This document shows, piece after piece, positions 43,219-55,681 of a stretch of DNA of 64,000 nt. Origin of the DNA: Dyadobacter psychrotolerans (GTDB taxonomy: Bacteria > Bacteroidota > Bacteroidia > Cytophagales > Spirosomataceae); the NCBI RefSeq assembly GCF_004349265.1, contig NZ_SMFL01000009.1, forward strand, positions 1 to 64,000, written 5' to 3'. The notes under the pieces were generated by a model. That model ran no database searches and was not told the DNA's origin. It worked only from the letters and a program-made list of their open reading frames with translations. Positions within the stretch are counted from its first letter, which is position 1. Each line of letters opens with the position of its first letter. The translations under genes were made by a program, and so were the position numbers.

Positions 43219-44268
43219 TTATAATATTCGGGAGTCGTTAATTTTTACTTTAAACATTAATGGCCAGTTCTTGCCTGTCAAATAAAATGCCTGCTCTGCC
43301 GGGTGGTAAGCAATTCCGTTTAAAACGTCCTTTCTTGCATCAATCCCGGCCGGTATCATACTATCCATATTTAGAAATCCAACAACTTTCCCCGTTTTCA
43401 GATCGATTTTGATGATTTTGGTTGTTTCAAAAATGTTGGCGTAAAGAAAGCCGTTTACATATTCCAGCTCATTTATATTTCTCACGGGACCGTTATGGTC
43501 ATATACTTCGAGGTCGTCGATTTTCTCGTAATCCGTATTATAGAAATGTATTTTATTGGATCCGTCACTCATCATCAGTGTTGTGTCTCTGTGTGTCAAT
43601 CCCCAACCCTGAAAGTAATAAGTAAAAGTTTTATCGGGCGAAAAGTCCAGATTATATTGGAAACACACCCCGGATTGCCAGGTCAGCTGATAGATTTTAT
43701 CATTAACTATCGTTATTCCCTCTCCAAAATATTGCTTATCAAGATTAAGCGATTTCAAAGCTGCACCTGTTTTCAGGTCAATTTTGAGCAACTGAGATTT
43801 CCCGTTCTCACCCGTTCCTTCATAAAGCTCGCCTTTGTAGAATTCAAGTCCTTCGGTAAAACTGGTTTTTAAATGAGGAAATTGACCGAGAACGGTAAAT
43901 TTGATTTCCTGAGGAACGACGTCTGATAATAATTCCATAGCGATTGTGTCGGAAAAAAAAGCTTGTTTCGCGTTGATTCCGCTGACAACAATTTGATGCC
44001 ATCCTGTTTTTTCTGTTAAAGTAGCAATTCGAAGCGTATCGGTTCCGTTTTGCTCTTTTAAAAGGAGCTGACCATCCAGACTTACATTTACTTTGGTTGC
44101 CTGACCGGCAAAGCCGATCCCAACTGAATCGCCGACAGTATAACGGGATTTCGCTAACGCAGCCGTTGCCGGAATTTCTTCGGTAACCTGCGAATTTTCT
44201 GCCTTTTTCTCCTGCTTGCAATGAAAGCAAATGATCGCTAAAAGCAGGATTGGAAAAATATTTTTCAA
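43219..44268 (-). CDS. Glutaminyl-peptide cyclotransferase (beta-propeller type) lipoprotein
   Basis: A 349-residue lipoprotein from TTG 44268, with signal LLLAIICFHC and acylation Cys near 14-17. The C-terminal 250 residues form the five-bladed propeller of plant/bacterial-type glutaminyl cyclases: PHLKTSFTEGLEFYKGELYEGTG with the catalytic Glu, then FGEGITIVNDKIYQLTW, and NELEYVNGFLYANIF with the second acid. The family closes N-terminal glutamine to pyroglutamate, which protects exported proteins. In Bacteroidetes, many secreted proteins carry N-terminal Gln after signal cleavage, a fitting target. An extra N-terminal Ig-like region (about 30-110) is present. Confidence 0.85.
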   Translation of the reverse strand: MKNIFPILLLAIICFHCKQEKKAENSQVTEEIPATAALAKSRYTVGDSVGIGFAGQATKVNVSLDGQLLLKEQNGTDTLRIATLTEKTGWHQIVVSGINAKQAFFSDTIAMELLSDVVPQEIKFTVLGQFPHLKTSFTEGLEFYKGELYEGTGENGKSQLLKIDLKTGAALKSLNLDKQYFGEGITIVNDKIYQLTWQSGVCFQYNLDFSPDKTFTYYFQGWGLTHRDTTLMMSDGSNKIHFYNTDYEKIDDLEVYDHNGPVRNINELEYVNGFLYANIFETTKIIKIDLKTGKVVGFLNMDSMIPAGIDARKDVLNGIAYHPAEQAFYLTGKNWPLMFKVKINDSRIL

Positions 44269-44341
44269 AAGATCAGATTGAGTTGATGATTATAAACTAA
44301 AAATCCTGATCTAAATATCAGGATTGTAGTACAATAATGTA

Positions 44342-44671
44342 TTAGGCCTCTCCGCCCGGTCCGCCAAAACTAATTGGGAAGTTAAATGTAGGTTCACTAT
44401 CCTGTGAGCTTTGAATCGGACCATACTGGTCTTCATATTTATTTATATTATCCTTCAACGCTGCAATAAGACGTTTAGCATGTTCAGGCGTAATGATGAT
44501 TCTTGCTTTCACTTTCGCTCTTGGAACTCCGGGCATCAGCCTGATGAAGTCTAAAATAAATTCACTGTTAGAGTGGGCGATCATGGCCAGATTGGAATAA
44601 ACCCCCTCCGCCATTTCTTCTGATAGCTCAACGTTAATCTGTTGTTCGTTTTCTTTACTAGTATCTTCCAT
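44342..44671 (-). CDS. DUF3467 family protein
   Basis: A 109-residue cytosolic protein of a family conserved in Bacteroidetes. NVELSEEMAEGVYSNLAMIA and NSEFILDFIRLMPGVPRAKV, then IITPEHAKRLIAALKDNI, are its hallmark blocks. A Gly-rich tail follows (FPISFGGPGGEA). Function unknown. It sits directly downstream of rpoC, beyond a strong terminator, in many relatives, so read-through from the rpo operon is possible. Confidence 0.88.
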   Translation of the reverse strand: MEDTSKENEQQINVELSEEMAEGVYSNLAMIAHSNSEFILDFIRLMPGVPRAKVKARIIITPEHAKRLIAALKDNINKYEDQYGPIQSSQDSEPTFNFPISFGGPGGEA

Positions 44672-44760
44672 TTGTAGGTTTTGAGTTTTCGGTACTTTCA
44701 GAAACCGACGATTGTTTTATTTGAAGGCTGAAAATACTAAAATTATACAGCATGTAAAAC

Positions 44761-44797
44761 AAAGAGCCGGTCCCACTTGCGCAGAACCGGCTCTTTT
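44761..44797 (-). terminator. Terminator of the rpoBC operon
   Basis: AAAGAGCCGGT (44761-44771) / ACCGGCTCTTT (44786-44796), an 11-bp GC-rich stem with T-runs on both sides, 19 bases past the rpoC stop. Confidence 0.85.
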
Positions 44798-44815
44798 TAT
44801 CATTTTAAATTCCGA

Positions 44816-47800
44816 TTATGCCAATTCACGTTTTTTACGTGATTGTTTTTCACGGGATTCAGCTAATGCATCGAATTCTTCTTTCGAACCAACGATCAGG
44901 TTTTCGTATTGACGCATACCTGTTCCGGCCGGGATCAAGTGACCAACGATCACGTTTTCTTTCAGACCTTTCAGTTCGTCGCGTTTACCACGAACAGCTG
45001 CTTCGGAAAGTACTTTGGTTGTTTCCTGGAACGAAGCCGCAGAAACAAAACTTTCGGTACCCAAAGAAGCTTGTGTGATACCCATCAAAGTAGGTTTCGC
45101 AACAGCTGCCTGAGCATCACGTGCAGTCACCAGTTTAAGGTCACGACGTTTCAGGCTTGAATTCTCGTCACGCAGACGGCGAACAGAAATGATCATACCT
45201 GGTTTCAGTGTCTCGGAGCTACCAGCATCTTCAACCACCTTCAAGTCAAGAATTTTATCATTTTCTTCACGGAACACAACACGGTCAACGGGCTGCATTT
45301 CCAGGAAGTTTGTATCACCTGCATCAAGAATTTCAACTTTCTGCATCATCTGGCGTACGATACACTCGATATGCTTATCGTTAATCTTCACACCTTGCAG
45401 CCGGTATACCTCCTGAATTTCATTCACAAGATATTCCTGAACCGCTGTTGGCCCTTTGATAGACAGGATATCAGCTGGCGTAATCGCTCCATCGGATAAC
45501 GGATCACCCGCTTTCACAAAGTCACCATCCTGAACCAGAATGTGTTTCGAAAGAGCAACCATGTAACGCCGTTGTGTACCATCTCTTGATTCGATATGAA
45601 TCTCGCGGTTACCACGTTTAACACCACCATAAGATACAACACCATCGATTTCAGAAACCGTTGCAGGGTTAGATGGATTACGTGCTTCGAATAATTCCGT
45701 TACACGTGGCAGACCTCCCGTAATATCGCGGGTTTTCCCAACAACACGAGGGATTTTTGCCAATGGCTGACCGGCTTTAATTGCTGTACCATTTTTCACC
45801 ACCAAACGAGCCCCAACCGGAAGGTTATATCCTTTTTCAGTCTGATCTTTCAACAACGTGCTTTTACCTTTTACCACCAATGCAGGGTTTTTGGTTTTAT
45901 CACGTGTTTCAATGATTACTGATTCCTGGAAACCTGTTTGCTCATCAAATTCTTCACGGTATGTAATTCCTTCTTCAATAGCATCGAAAGAAACGACACC
46001 GGTAAATTCAGAAAGAATAACTGCGTGATATGGATCCCATGTACAAAGTTCAGTTCCTTTGGTAACTTTCTGACCGTCTTTTACAAGAAGCTGAGCACCG
46101 TAAGGAACGTTGTTTGAGATCAAAAGCTGACCAGTTTCTACATTAACAATTTTAACCTCTCCTGAACGACCCATTACAACTGTAATCGGATCGCCTTCCG
46201 AATTAACAGAATCAACCAAACGTAATTCTTCAAACTGAATTGTTCCGTCAAATTTCGCCTTGATGTTTGCATCAACAGAAATGTTGGATGCAGTACCACC
46301 GACGTGGAATGTACGGAGTGTAAGCTGCGTACCTGGCTCACCAATTGACTGAGATGCAATTACACCCACAGCTTCACCAATGTTAACCATATGTGCCGAA
46401 GCAAGTGAACGTCCGTAACATTTCGCACAAACACCATTACGTGTTTCGCAAGTTAATACTGAACGAATTTCAACTGTTTCGATACTTGTTTCATCAATAT
46501 AAGAAGCGATCTCTTCTGTAATTTCCTGTCCGGAAGTAAGAATGATTTCACCTGATAAAGGATCAAATACATCATGAACACTTACACGGCCAAGGATACG
46601 CTCAGATAAAGGTTCAACGATATCCTCGTTGTCTTTCAAAGCAGAGATAGCAATACCACGAAGTGAACCACAATCGTTTTCGATCACAACCACATCCTGG
46701 GCAACATCATGAAGACGACGTGTCAGGTAACCTGCATCAGCCGTTTTCAAGGCTGTATCCGCAAGACCTTTACGCGCACCGTGTGTTGAGATAAAGTATT
46801 CAAGAACGTCAAGCCCCTCCTTAAAGTTGGAAAGAATCGGGTTTTCAATAATTTCACCTGCACCACCCGCGATGTTTTTCTGAGGTTTAGCCATAAGCCC
46901 CCTCATTCCACCCAGCTGACGAATCTGTTCACGTGATCCACGGGCACCTGAGTGCATCATCATGTAGATGGAGTTAAATCCACCCTGATCCGTTTCCAGT
47001 TGTTTCATCAACGTTTCTGTGATACGTGAGTTAACACGTGTCCAGATATCGATAACCTGGTTGTAACGTTCGTTTTCAGTGATAAGACCCATCAGGTAGT
47101 TACTCCAGACGTTTTCAACGTCTACTTTCGCCTGCTCGATCAGTTTCACTTTTTCGTCCGGTACCATTACATCGTTCAATCCCATTGACAAACCACCTTT
47201 GAAGGCCATTTGGAAACCAAGTTCTTTGATCTCATCAAGGAATTGAGCACAACGGGCAACACCCGCCAGCTTGAATACCAGACCAATGATTTGCTGAAGT
47301 TTTTTCTTCGTAAGCAATTCATTGATATAACCTACTGCAGAAGGAACGGCCTGGTTAAACAGAATACGTCCGGCAACAGTGTCAACCAATTTAATTTCAA
47401 AAGTTCCGTCATCGTTTCTAACACGCAAACGGCATTTGATGTTCGCATGTTTCGAAAGCTTGCCTTCGTTGATCGCGATGATTACCTCATCAGGACCGTA
47501 GAAAATCATTCCTTCTCCATCGATCGGATATTCCGGCGTACTTACTCTGCCTTTTGTAACATAATACAGACCCAAAACCATGTCTTGTGATGGTACCGTA
47601 ATCGGTGCACCGTTGGCAGGGTTAAGGATGTTATGCGAAGACAACATCAGCATAGATGCTTCAAGAACTGCTTCCTGACCCAATGGAACGTGAACGGCCA
47701 TCTGGTCACCGTCAAAGTCAGCGTTAAATGCAGTACACACAAGTGGGTGCAACTGAATTGCTTTTCCTTCGATCAGCTTAGGCTGGAATGCCTGGATACC

Positions 47801-49138
47801 CAAACGGTGAAGAGTCGGAGCCCGGTTAAGAAGAACAGGATGTCCTTTTAACACGTTTTCCAGAATATCCCAAATCACAGGATCTTTACGATCTACGATT
47901 TTCTTGGCTGATTTTACAGTTTTAACAATTCCGCGTTCGATAAGCTTGCGAATGATAAACGGCTTAAATAATTCAGCTGCCATATCTTTCGGCAAACCGC
48001 ACTCGTGCAGTTTCAATTCAGGTCCTACAACAATTACAGAACGACCAGAATAATCTACACGCTTACCAAGCAAGTTTTGACGGAAACGTCCTTGCTTACC
48101 TTTAAGCATATCTGAAAGTGATTTCAAGGCACGGTTTCCTTCAGAACGTACCGCATTCACTTTACGGCTGTTATCAAAAAGCGAATCTACCGCTTCCTGC
48201 AACATACGTTTTTCGTTACGCAAAATAACTTCCGGTGCTTTGATCTCGATCAGACGTTTCAAACGGTTATTCCGGATGATAACGCGGCGATACAGGTCAT
48301 TTAAATCAGAAGTTGCAAAACGACCACCATCAAGAGGTACTAACGGACGAAGTTCCGGTGGAATAACAGGTACCATTTTGATCACCATCCACTGAGGACG
48401 GTTTTCGATACGCGTATTTGCGTCACGGAAAGCTTCAACCACTTTCAGACGTTTAAGCGCTTCCGCTTTACGCTGCTGTGAAGTATCCGTTGCCGCCTGG
48501 TGACGAAGTTCGTATGAAAGCTCATCCAGTTTTATCCGGCTAAGAAGCATTTCAAGAGCGTCCGCTCCCATTTTCGCAATAAACTTGTTTGGATCCGTGT
48601 CAGGAAGCAATTGGTTTTCGCGAGGCAATTTGTCAACGATGTCAAGATACTCGTCTTCTGTAAGGAAGTCCAGGTAACCAACACCATCTTCTTCTTTAAC
48701 ACCAGCCTGAACTACAGCGTATCGCTCGTAGTAAATGATCTGATCCAGTTTTTTGGTAGACAATCCCAGCAGATACCCGATTTTGTTAGGTAAGCTACGG
48801 AAGTACCAGATATGTGCCACAGGAACTACAAGTTCAATGTGTCCCATGCGCTCACGACGCACCTTTTTCTCAGTAACTTCTACACCACAACGGTCGCAGA
48901 TGATACCTTTATAACGGATACGTTTGTATTTCCCACAATGACATTCCCAGTCCTTTACCGGACCGAAAATACGCTCACAGAATAAACCACCCATCTCCGG
49001 TTTGTAGGTCCGGTAGTTGATGGTTTCAGGCTGGGTAACTTCACCGAAAGAGCTCTCAAGGATAGACTCAGGTGAAGCCAGACTGATCGTCATTCTGGAA
49101 AAATCACTATTAAGTTTTTTGTTCTTTTTGAAAGACAT
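44816..49138 (-). CDS. rpoC: DNA-directed RNA polymerase subunit beta'
   Basis: Largest subunit of RNA polymerase, 1440 residues. The N-terminal zinc ribbon is ECHCGKYKR ... CDRCGVEV (about 65-90). The catalytic magnesium loop [12 protein letters not shown] lies at about 470-481. The second zinc site [14 protein letters not shown] is near 893, and the bridge/trigger region includes [20 protein letters not shown] near 920. Like other Bacteroidetes beta' proteins it lacks very large lineage insertions. ATG 49138 is 80 bases downstream of rpoB, and the gene ends the operon. Confidence 0.98.
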   Translation of the reverse strand: MSFKKNKKLNSDFSRMTISLASPESILESSFGEVTQPETINYRTYKPEMGGLFCERIFGPVKDWECHCGKYKRIRYKGIICDRCGVEVTEKKVRRERMGHIELVVPVAHIWYFRSLPNKIGYLLGLSTKKLDQIIYYERYAVVQAGVKEEDGVGYLDFLTEDEYLDIVDKLPRENQLLPDTDPNKFIAKMGADALEMLLSRIKLDELSYELRHQAATDTSQQRKAEALKRLKVVEAFRDANTRIENRPQWMVIKMVPVIPPELRPLVPLDGGRFATSDLNDLYRRVIIRNNRLKRLIEIKAPEVILRNEKRMLQEAVDSLFDNSRKVNAVRSEGNRALKSLSDMLKGKQGRFRQNLLGKRVDYSGRSVIVVGPELKLHECGLPKDMAAELFKPFIIRKLIERGIVKTVKSAKKIVDRKDPVIWDILENVLKGHPVLLNRAPTLHRLGIQAFQPKLIEGKAIQLHPLVCTAFNADFDGDQMAVHVPLGQEAVLEASMLMLSSHNILNPANGAPITVPSQDMVLGLYYVTKGRVSTPEYPIDGEGMIFYGPDEVIIAINEGKLSKHANIKCRLRVRNDDGTFEIKLVDTVAGRILFNQAVPSAVGYINELLTKKKLQQIIGLVFKLAGVARCAQFLDEIKELGFQMAFKGGLSMGLNDVMVPDEKVKLIEQAKVDVENVWSNYLMGLITENERYNQVIDIWTRVNSRITETLMKQLETDQGGFNSIYMMMHSGARGSREQIRQLGGMRGLMAKPQKNIAGGAGEIIENPILSNFKEGLDVLEYFISTHGARKGLADTALKTADAGYLTRRLHDVAQDVVVIENDCGSLRGIAISALKDNEDIVEPLSERILGRVSVHDVFDPLSGEIILTSGQEITEEIASYIDETSIETVEIRSVLTCETRNGVCAKCYGRSLASAHMVNIGEAVGVIASQSIGEPGTQLTLRTFHVGGTASNISVDANIKAKFDGTIQFEELRLVDSVNSEGDPITVVMGRSGEVKIVNVETGQLLISNNVPYGAQLLVKDGQKVTKGTELCTWDPYHAVILSEFTGVVSFDAIEEGITYREEFDEQTGFQESVIIETRDKTKNPALVVKGKSTLLKDQTEKGYNLPVGARLVVKNGTAIKAGQPLAKIPRVVGKTRDITGGLPRVTELFEARNPSNPATVSEIDGVVSYGGVKRGNREIHIESRDGTQRRYMVALSKHILVQDGDFVKAGDPLSDGAITPADILSIKGPTAVQEYLVNEIQEVYRLQGVKINDKHIECIVRQMMQKVEILDAGDTNFLEMQPVDRVVFREENDKILDLKVVEDAGSSETLKPGMIISVRRLRDENSSLKRRDLKLVTARDAQAAVAKPTLMGITQASLGTESFVSAASFQETTKVLSEAAVRGKRDELKGLKENVIVGHLIPAGTGMRQYENLIVGSKEEFDALAESREKQSRKKRELA

Positions 49139-49218
49139 AATTAAAAAGTCGTTTGTCTGTTAGTCGAAACTCAAAAAAAGATTTCATTTCTGGCGCCTTT
49201 CGGCGCCACGACTAAAAA

Positions 49219-52200
49219 TTAGTCCAGCGTAATCTCCAATGCTAATCCACGAAGTTCGTGAACAAGTACGTTGAATGACTCCGGAATATTTGGTTTCGGA
49301 AGGTTTTCACCTTTCACGATTGCTTCGTATGCTTTGGCACGTCCAACAACATCATCCGATTTCACGGTAAGGATTTCCTGAAGAATGTGAGATGCACCAA
49401 ATGCTTCAAGAGCCCACACTTCCATTTCTCCAAAACGCTGACCACCGAACTGTGCTTTACCACCAAGCGGTTGCTGTGTAATAAGTGAGTATGGCCCGAT
49501 AGAACGCGCGTGCATTTTGTCGTCAACCAAGTGACCCAGTTTCATCATGTACATCAAACCAACTGTAATTGGCTGATCAAAACGCTCTCCGCTCAAACCA
49601 TTGTACAGATAAGTACGTCCCCAATCCGGCAAACCGGCTTCTTTCAATTCAGCTGCAACTTCTGCCTCCGTAGCTCCATCGAAAATCGGTGTAGCATAAC
49701 GGCGACCCAGTTTCTGACCAGCCCATGCAAGAATGGTTTCATAGATCTGTCCGATGTTCATACGTGAAGGTACCCCAAGCGGGTTCAACACGATGTTCAT
49801 TGGTGTTCCGTCCTCAAGGAATGGCATGTCTTCATCACGAACAATACGGGCAACAACCCCTTTGTTACCGTGACGACCCGCCATTTTATCCCCAACTTTC
49901 AGTTTACGTTTCTTAGCGATATATACTTTCGCAAGTTTAACGATACCTGCAGGAAGTTCATCTCCAACTTCAAGCGCGAAACGATCGCGTTTGAAACGGC
50001 CCATCAATTCACTGCGGGAGTTCAGGAAGTTTTTCAAAACTAATGAAACCTGGCTGTTGGTAACTGCATCCTCCGTCCATGAATCAGTCAGTACATCACC
50101 GATAAGGTTTACTTCCTCAACAACGGCGTACTGGCTTTCGTCACGGTATGGGTTATTTGCAGGGAACAAGTTTTCTGAGATATTTCTCACATTAAACTTC
50201 ATTCCTTTTGAGATCAACTCATCACCAAATTTATGTTTAACACCCTGAGATGTTTTACCATCTACAAGCGCTACCAGTTTTTCGATGATACGTCCGCGAA
50301 GTGCTGTCAGGTCACGGCTGTATTTTTTCATCAAAACACGTAGTTCGTCTTTGTGTTTCGCACGTTCTTCTTTTGTAGGACGGGAGAAAAGTTTAGTATC
50401 AATAACCACACCTTTCATAGATGGCGGTGCTTTTTTCGAAGCATCTTTCACATCACCTGCCTTATCTCCAAAGATTGCACGAAGAAGTTTTTCTTCAGGA
50501 GTTGGATCAGATTCTCCTTTTGGAGTGATTTTACCAATCAGAATATCACCTTCTTTTACTTCCGTTCCAACCTGAACAATACCATTTTCGTCAAGGTTCT
50601 TAACAGTTTCCTCACTTACGTTAGGAATCTCAGCAGTAAGTTCTTCTTCTCCGCGTTTTGTATCACGAACTTCCAATTCAAATTCTTCAATGTGAATAGA
50701 AGTAAAGATATCATCACGAACCACTTTTTCTGAGATTACAATCGCATCCTCAAAATTGTATCCCTGCCAAGGCATAAAAGCAACCAAAAGGTTACGACCC
50801 AATGCAAGTTCTCCACCTTCTGTACCATAACCCTGGCATAGTGCTTCTCCCTTAGAAACCTTCTGGCCTTTAAGAACCATTGGCTGCAGGTTTAAGCATG
50901 TATCCTGGTTGGTACGACGGAATTTAACAAGATCATAAGAAACGCTGTCTTCGATAAAACTAACCAGACGTTCGTCGTCCGTCCTGTCATACTTAACAAC
51001 AATTTTCTTCGCATCAACGTATTCAATTGTTCCGTCACCTTCGGCAACAACCAAAGCACGTGAATCCATTGCAACACGCTTTTCAAGACCTGTTCCAACA
51101 ATCGGTGCCTGCGGACGAAGCAAAGGAACACCCTGACGCTGCATGTTCGATCCCATCAGGGCCCGGTTAGCATCATCATGTTCAAGGAACGGAATCAGAG
51201 ATGCCGCCACAGATACAATCTGGTTAGCAGCAACGTCCATATAAGATGCCTGAGAAGGATCCACCATCGGGAAGTCACCTTCAAAACGTGTCTTGATTTT
51301 TTCAACGGTAAAGTTTCCTTCTTTATCAACAGAAGCATTTGCCTGAGCGATATATTTGGAATCTTCTTCTTCCGCTGTCATGTAGATCAGCTCATTTGTA
51401 AGCTTACCTGAACCATCGATTACCCGATATGGAGTTTCAATGAAACCCATTCCGTTAACTTTTGCAAATACGCAAAGCGAAGAAATCAAACCAATGTTTG
51501 GTCCCTCCGGCGTTTCGATTGTGCAAAGACGACCGTAGTGCGTGTAGTGAACGTCACGAACCTCGAAACCAGCTCTTTCACGGGAAAGACCACCAGGCCC
51601 AAGCGCAGACATACGTCTTTTGTGGGTAATTTCAGCCAATGGATTCGTTTGATCCATAAACTGAGAAAGCTGGTTGGTACCGAAGAAAGAGTTGATAACA
51701 GAAGAAAGCGTACGCGCATTGATCAGATCAACAGGCTTGAAATCTTCGTTATCACGTACGTTCATACGTTCCTTGATGGTACGCGCCATACGTGCAAGAC
51801 CCACACCGAACTGAGCATAAAGTTGTTCACCAACGGTACGAACACGACGGTTTGACAAGTGATCTATATCATCGACAACTGCTTTTGCATTGATCAGACC
51901 GATCAGATACTTAACGATTGAAACGATATCACCTGTTGTCAGAACACGAACGTCAAGACTTGTGTCAGAACCTAATTTTTTGTTGATCCTGTAACGGCCA
52001 ACATCTCCCAGGTCATAACGTTTGTCACTGAAGAACAAGCTTTGAATAACATCCCTTGCTGTTTGTTCATCAGGTGCTTCTGCATTACGAAGCTGACGGT
52101 AAATCTGCTCAACCGCTTCTTTATCCGAGTTAGAGCTATCTTTTTGCAACGTATTATAAATGATATTATAATCCGCCACATTCATATCCTCTTTGTGCAG

Positions 52201-53082
52201 AATAACTGATTTCTGACCTGATTCAAGAATTACCTCAATATCTTCAGGAGAAATTGTGGAATCACGCTCAAGCAATACTTCGTTACGCTGAATAGAAACA
52301 ACCTCACCGGTATCTTCATCCACGAAATCCTCAGTCCAGGTACGAAGCACCCTTGCTGCCAAACGACGTCCAACTGCCTTTTTCAGGTTAGCAGGCGTCG
52401 CTCCGATTTCCTCGGATAAACCAAAAAGGTCAAGAATATCTTTATCAGAACCAAAACCAATGGCTCTTAACAACGTTGTAACCGGGAATTTTTTCTTACG
52501 GTCGATGTATGCATACATGACATTATTCACATCCGTCGAGAATTCAATCCATGAACCCTTGAAAGGAATGATACGTGCAGAATACAATTTAGAGCCGTTT
52601 GTGTGCTTGCTCATTGAGAAGAACACACCCGGCGAGCGGTGCAGCTGAGAAACAATTACACGCTCAGCACCATTGATTACAAATGACCCACGCTCGGTCA
52701 TGTATGGGATATTTCCTAAAAATACCTCTTGTTCAATGGTTTCAAATTCTTCGTGATCCGCATCATTACATATCAAACGTAATTTTGCTTTTAGCGGAAC
52801 CGCATAGGTTAATCCGCGATCGATAGATTCATCAACCGAGTATTTCGGTGGTTCAAGAAGATAATCAATGAACTCAAGAACGAAATTGTCACGTGAATCT
52901 GCAATTGGAAAGTTTTCTGCGAAAACTTTGTACAATCCTTCGTCAGAACGATCTTCTACCGATGTATCAAGACTGAAGAAATCCCGGAACGACTGTACCT
53001 GAATTCCTAGCAAATCCGGATAATCGATGATCTGATTAATCCTGGAGAAATTTTTTCTGGGTGTTGCTTTAATTGTAGCCAA
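49219..53082 (-). CDS. rpoB: DNA-directed RNA polymerase subunit beta
   Basis: Second-largest RNA polymerase subunit, 1287 residues. The rifampicin-binding cluster [20 protein letters not shown] and [20 protein letters not shown] lies at about 450-500. C-terminal [19 protein letters not shown] and [21 protein letters not shown] are universal. The usual rifampicin-sensitive residues (Gln, Asp, His/Asn, Ser positions) appear unaltered. ATG start at 53082, after a 336-base gap from rplL that contains an attenuator-like hairpin. Confidence 0.98.
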   Translation of the reverse strand: MATIKATPRKNFSRINQIIDYPDLLGIQVQSFRDFFSLDTSVEDRSDEGLYKVFAENFPIADSRDNFVLEFIDYLLEPPKYSVDESIDRGLTYAVPLKAKLRLICNDADHEEFETIEQEVFLGNIPYMTERGSFVINGAERVIVSQLHRSPGVFFSMSKHTNGSKLYSARIIPFKGSWIEFSTDVNNVMYAYIDRKKKFPVTTLLRAIGFGSDKDILDLFGLSEEIGATPANLKKAVGRRLAARVLRTWTEDFVDEDTGEVVSIQRNEVLLERDSTISPEDIEVILESGQKSVILHKEDMNVADYNIIYNTLQKDSSNSDKEAVEQIYRQLRNAEAPDEQTARDVIQSLFFSDKRYDLGDVGRYRINKKLGSDTSLDVRVLTTGDIVSIVKYLIGLINAKAVVDDIDHLSNRRVRTVGEQLYAQFGVGLARMARTIKERMNVRDNEDFKPVDLINARTLSSVINSFFGTNQLSQFMDQTNPLAEITHKRRMSALGPGGLSRERAGFEVRDVHYTHYGRLCTIETPEGPNIGLISSLCVFAKVNGMGFIETPYRVIDGSGKLTNELIYMTAEEEDSKYIAQANASVDKEGNFTVEKIKTRFEGDFPMVDPSQASYMDVAANQIVSVAASLIPFLEHDDANRALMGSNMQRQGVPLLRPQAPIVGTGLEKRVAMDSRALVVAEGDGTIEYVDAKKIVVKYDRTDDERLVSFIEDSVSYDLVKFRRTNQDTCLNLQPMVLKGQKVSKGEALCQGYGTEGGELALGRNLLVAFMPWQGYNFEDAIVISEKVVRDDIFTSIHIEEFELEVRDTKRGEEELTAEIPNVSEETVKNLDENGIVQVGTEVKEGDILIGKITPKGESDPTPEEKLLRAIFGDKAGDVKDASKKAPPSMKGVVIDTKLFSRPTKEERAKHKDELRVLMKKYSRDLTALRGRIIEKLVALVDGKTSQGVKHKFGDELISKGMKFNVRNISENLFPANNPYRDESQYAVVEEVNLIGDVLTDSWTEDAVTNSQVSLVLKNFLNSRSELMGRFKRDRFALEVGDELPAGIVKLAKVYIAKKRKLKVGDKMAGRHGNKGVVARIVRDEDMPFLEDGTPMNIVLNPLGVPSRMNIGQIYETILAWAGQKLGRRYATPIFDGATEAEVAAELKEAGLPDWGRTYLYNGLSGERFDQPITVGLMYMMKLGHLVDDKMHARSIGPYSLITQQPLGGKAQFGGQRFGEMEVWALEAFGASHILQEILTVKSDDVVGRAKAYEAIVKGENLPKPNIPESFNVLVHELRGLALEITLD

Positions 53083-53419
53083 GGCTATGTCTGATTTGGG
53101 TTAGTAGAACGAAAAATAAAGCGACGGTGTAACTCTCTACAACACGCAATCGTACTAATTGGTTTAAAACCTTAATCGTATGCCTCGTAGAACATTAGGA
53201 AGTACCGCCCCTGTTCTTCTTTCCTACGAGTAAAGAAGTGTTTCAGGCAAGTTCTTCGGTGTGAAGAAATTAGCCAGAACGATATTGGTCCGTCCTGACG
53301 CATATAAACCTAACGATGAGAAATGCAATTTGTTTGGTTTATACACAAAATAGGAAAAGACCTGACGAATGTCAGGCCTATTTCCTTAGAATTATAGGAT
53401 GTTGTTGTTGCAAAGCAAA
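53083..53419 (-). other. rplL-rpoB intergenic leader with attenuator
   Basis: The hairpin AGGCCTGAC / GTCAGGTCT (53377-53359, minus strand) followed by TTTTCCT lies 40-60 bases past the rplL stop. It is the usual position for partial termination that lowers rpoBC expression relative to L7/L12. The remaining roughly 270 bases have no open gene. Confidence 0.55.
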
Positions 53420-53803
53420 TTACTTCACTTCAACTTCAGCACCAGCTTCTTCAAGTTGTTTTTTCAAAGCTTCTGCTTCGTCCTTAGTAACACCTTCTTT
53501 AACTGGTTTTGGAGCGCCGTCAACTAGTTCTTTCGCTTCTTTCAGTCCAAGACCTGTAAGGTCTTTAACCAATTTCACAACTGCCAATTTGCTGGCACCT
53601 GCTGCTTTCAAAATTACATCAAAAGACGTTTTTTCTTCTACTGCCGGAGCGTCACCGCTTCCACCAGCCGGACCTGCAACCATTACTGCACCTGCAGCTG
53701 CTGGTTCGATACCATATTCGTCCTTAAGAATTGTAGCCAATTCGTTCACTTCTTTAACCGTAAGGTTAACAAGCTGTTCCGCGAAAGCTTTCAAATCTGC
53801 CAT
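53420..53803 (-). CDS. rplL: 50S ribosomal protein L7/L12
   Basis: A 127-residue stalk protein that recruits elongation factors. The N-terminal dimer domain is [22 protein letters not shown], then an Ala/Gly hinge (about 40-55), then the C-terminal factor-binding domain [20 protein letters not shown] and [24 protein letters not shown] 53803 is chosen; an in-frame extension to 53854 lies in the leader and is not family sequence. It lies 89 bases after rplJ. Confidence 0.97.
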   Translation of the reverse strand: MADLKAFAEQLVNLTVKEVNELATILKDEYGIEPAAAGAVMVAGPAGGSGDAPAVEEKTSFDVILKAAGASKLAVVKLVKDLTGLGLKEAKELVDGAPKPVKEGVTKDEAEALKKQLEEAGAEVEVK

Positions 53804-53892
53804 TTTTATTTTCGATTTTGTGATTATACAATAAGATGATTTTAAAAGCTCCATTTTTTATCAACCCGGAGAGCTCAGCCTGGCTATTTATA

Positions 53893-54423
53893 TTAGTCTT
53901 CTTTCTCAGATAAAGTTTTGAGAATACCAGCCAATTTGTTTCCACCGCTCTGAAGGGCGCCGATAACATTTTTGGCAGGTGATTGCAACAGTCCGATGAT
54001 CTCTCCAACCATTTCTTGTTTGGATTTAAGAGCGATCAGAACGTCAAGCTGGCTTTCACCAACAAAAACAGATGAATCAACAGAAGCTCCTTTGAATTTA
54101 AGCTTGTCGCTGCCTGATTTTTTCTTGAATTCTTTAATTAACTGTGCAGGAACTTTACCTGACTCCGGGTGAAACATGATACCGGAAAATCCTTTAAGAA
54201 CTTCATCAAATGATGAATAATCCGTATCTAATGTTTCTAGTGCTTTCTTAATCAGGGTATTCTTAACTACACGATACTCGATACCTTTTTCGAAGCAAAG
54301 GCCTCTAAGTATGTTTACCTCTCCAACAGACATTCCGTTGGCACTGGTAATGTAAAAGTATGGCGTGTTCGAGAATTTCTGACTTAACTCGTCAATAATT
54401 ACTGCTTTCTCTTCCCGTGTCAT
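53893..54423 (-). CDS. rplJ: 50S ribosomal protein L10
   Basis: A 176-residue stalk base protein binding 23S rRNA and the L7/L12 dimers through its C-terminal helix. MTREEKAVIIDELSQKFSNT and YRVVKNTLIKKALE are the conserved parts. It begins one base after the rplA stop, so there is no separate L10 leader of the E. coli kind in this operon. Confidence 0.96.
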   Translation of the reverse strand: MTREEKAVIIDELSQKFSNTPYFYITSANGMSVGEVNILRGLCFEKGIEYRVVKNTLIKKALETLDTDYSSFDEVLKGFSGIMFHPESGKVPAQLIKEFKKKSGSDKLKFKGASVDSSVFVGESQLDVLIALKSKQEMVGEIIGLLQSPAKNVIGALQSGGNKLAGILKTLSEKED

Positions 54424-54424
54424 A

Positions 54425-55123
54425 TTATAATCCTGGAATCGTGTTTTTATCTATAGTAACACCCGGGCTCATCGTACTTGACAAGTGAATGCTCTTTACA
54501 TAGGTACCTTTTGCAGACGAAGGCTTAAGGCGGATCAACGTGTTGATTACCTCAACTGCGTTCTGTGCAAGCTGATCTGTTCCGAAAGAAACTTTACCTA
54601 CACTGGTATGAATGATACCGGTTTTGTCAACCTTGAAATCAATTTTACCAGCTTTTACTTCTTTTACAGCTTTAGCAACATCTGGTGTCACTGTACCTGA
54701 TTTAGGGTTCGGCATCAGACCACGAGGACCTAATACTTTACCTAACCTACCCACTTTCGCCATTACTGACGGCATAGTGATGATTACGTCGATGTCTGTC
54801 CAGCCTTGCTCTATCTTAGTGATATATTCGTCAAGTCCAACATAATCTGCTCCTGCTGCTTTCGCATCTGCCTCCTTATCGGGAGTACACAATACCAATA
54901 CACGAACTTCTTTTCCGGTTCCGTGTGGCAATGTTACCACGCCACGTACCATTTGATCAGCTTTACGTGGATCTACGCCCAGACGGACATCGATATCCAC
55001 AGAAGAATCAAATTTAGTATAGGAAATCGTTTTAAGTACATCCGCTGCCTGCTCAAGAGAGTAGACTTGGTTTGCGTCGAATTTCGAAAGAGCTTCCTTT
55101 TGCTTTTTGGTCAATTTTCCCAT
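54425..55123 (-). CDS. rplA: 50S ribosomal protein L1
   Basis: A 232-residue L1 stalk protein. It contains [41 protein letters not shown] and [19 protein letters not shown]-type blocks in the normal order. In many bacteria L1 represses its own operon by binding the rplK leader; no clear mimic site is assigned here. It lies 30 bases downstream of rplK. Confidence 0.97.
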   Translation of the reverse strand: MGKLTKKQKEALSKFDANQVYSLEQAADVLKTISYTKFDSSVDIDVRLGVDPRKADQMVRGVVTLPHGTGKEVRVLVLCTPDKEADAKAAGADYVGLDEYITKIEQGWTDIDVIITMPSVMAKVGRLGKVLGPRGLMPNPKSGTVTPDVAKAVKEVKAGKIDFKVDKTGIIHTSVGKVSFGTDQLAQNAVEVINTLIRLKPSSAKGTYVKSIHLSSTMSPGVTIDKNTIPGL

Positions 55124-55153
55124 GTTCTTTGTTTCTTAGGCGTTTTTAAACGC

Positions 55154-55603
55154 TCAGTTGTTTTCTTCCCACGGGGCTTTGCCAGCTACGGTAATACCCA
55201 TACTACGAGCCGTTCCCGCAATCATCTTCATGGCTGAATCAATTGTAAAGCAGTTTAGATCCGGCATTTTAGTTTCAGCGATCGTACGAACCTGATCCCA
55301 TGTTACAGAACCTACTTTAAGACGGTTTGGCTGAGCCGAACCAACTTTTACTTTTGATGCTTCCAGAAGCAAAATCGCGGCCGGGGGGGTCTTAATGACG
55401 AAGTCAAAAGACTTATCCTTGTAGTAAGTAATAACTACCGGCAATACCACACCAGGTTTATCCTGGGTACGGCCATTGAATTGCTTACAAAACTCCATGA
55501 TATTCAAACCCTTAGATCCTAATGCAGGACCAATCGGAGGTGAAGGATTGGCAGAGCCACCTTTTACCTGTAGTTTGACGTATCCACCTATTTCTTTTGC
55601 CAT
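55154..55603 (-). CDS. rplK: 50S ribosomal protein L11
   Basis: A 149-residue protein of the GTPase-associated centre. The N-terminal domain has the Pro-rich [21 protein letters not shown] (residues about 18-38) and the C-terminal domain ends with [15 protein letters not shown], the rRNA-binding loop. ATG 55603 lies 78 bases after nusG. Confidence 0.97.
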   Translation of the reverse strand: MAKEIGGYVKLQVKGGSANPSPPIGPALGSKGLNIMEFCKQFNGRTQDKPGVVLPVVITYYKDKSFDFVIKTPPAAILLLEASKVKVGSAQPNRLKVGSVTWDQVRTIAETKMPDLNCFTIDSAMKMIAGTARSMGITVAGKAPWEENN

Positions 55604-55681
55604 TGTTTTGGAATTTGTCGATTCATTAATTGATCTAACGGCTCACATGCAAGTGGAAGCTTACCCTGCCCGTTGTTTCGA

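Noticed and set aside
43495-43872. 125-codon plus-strand frame
   Set aside because: Antisense to the glutaminyl cyclase gene, no family match.
47210-47590. 126-codon plus-strand frame
   Set aside because: Antisense to rpoC.
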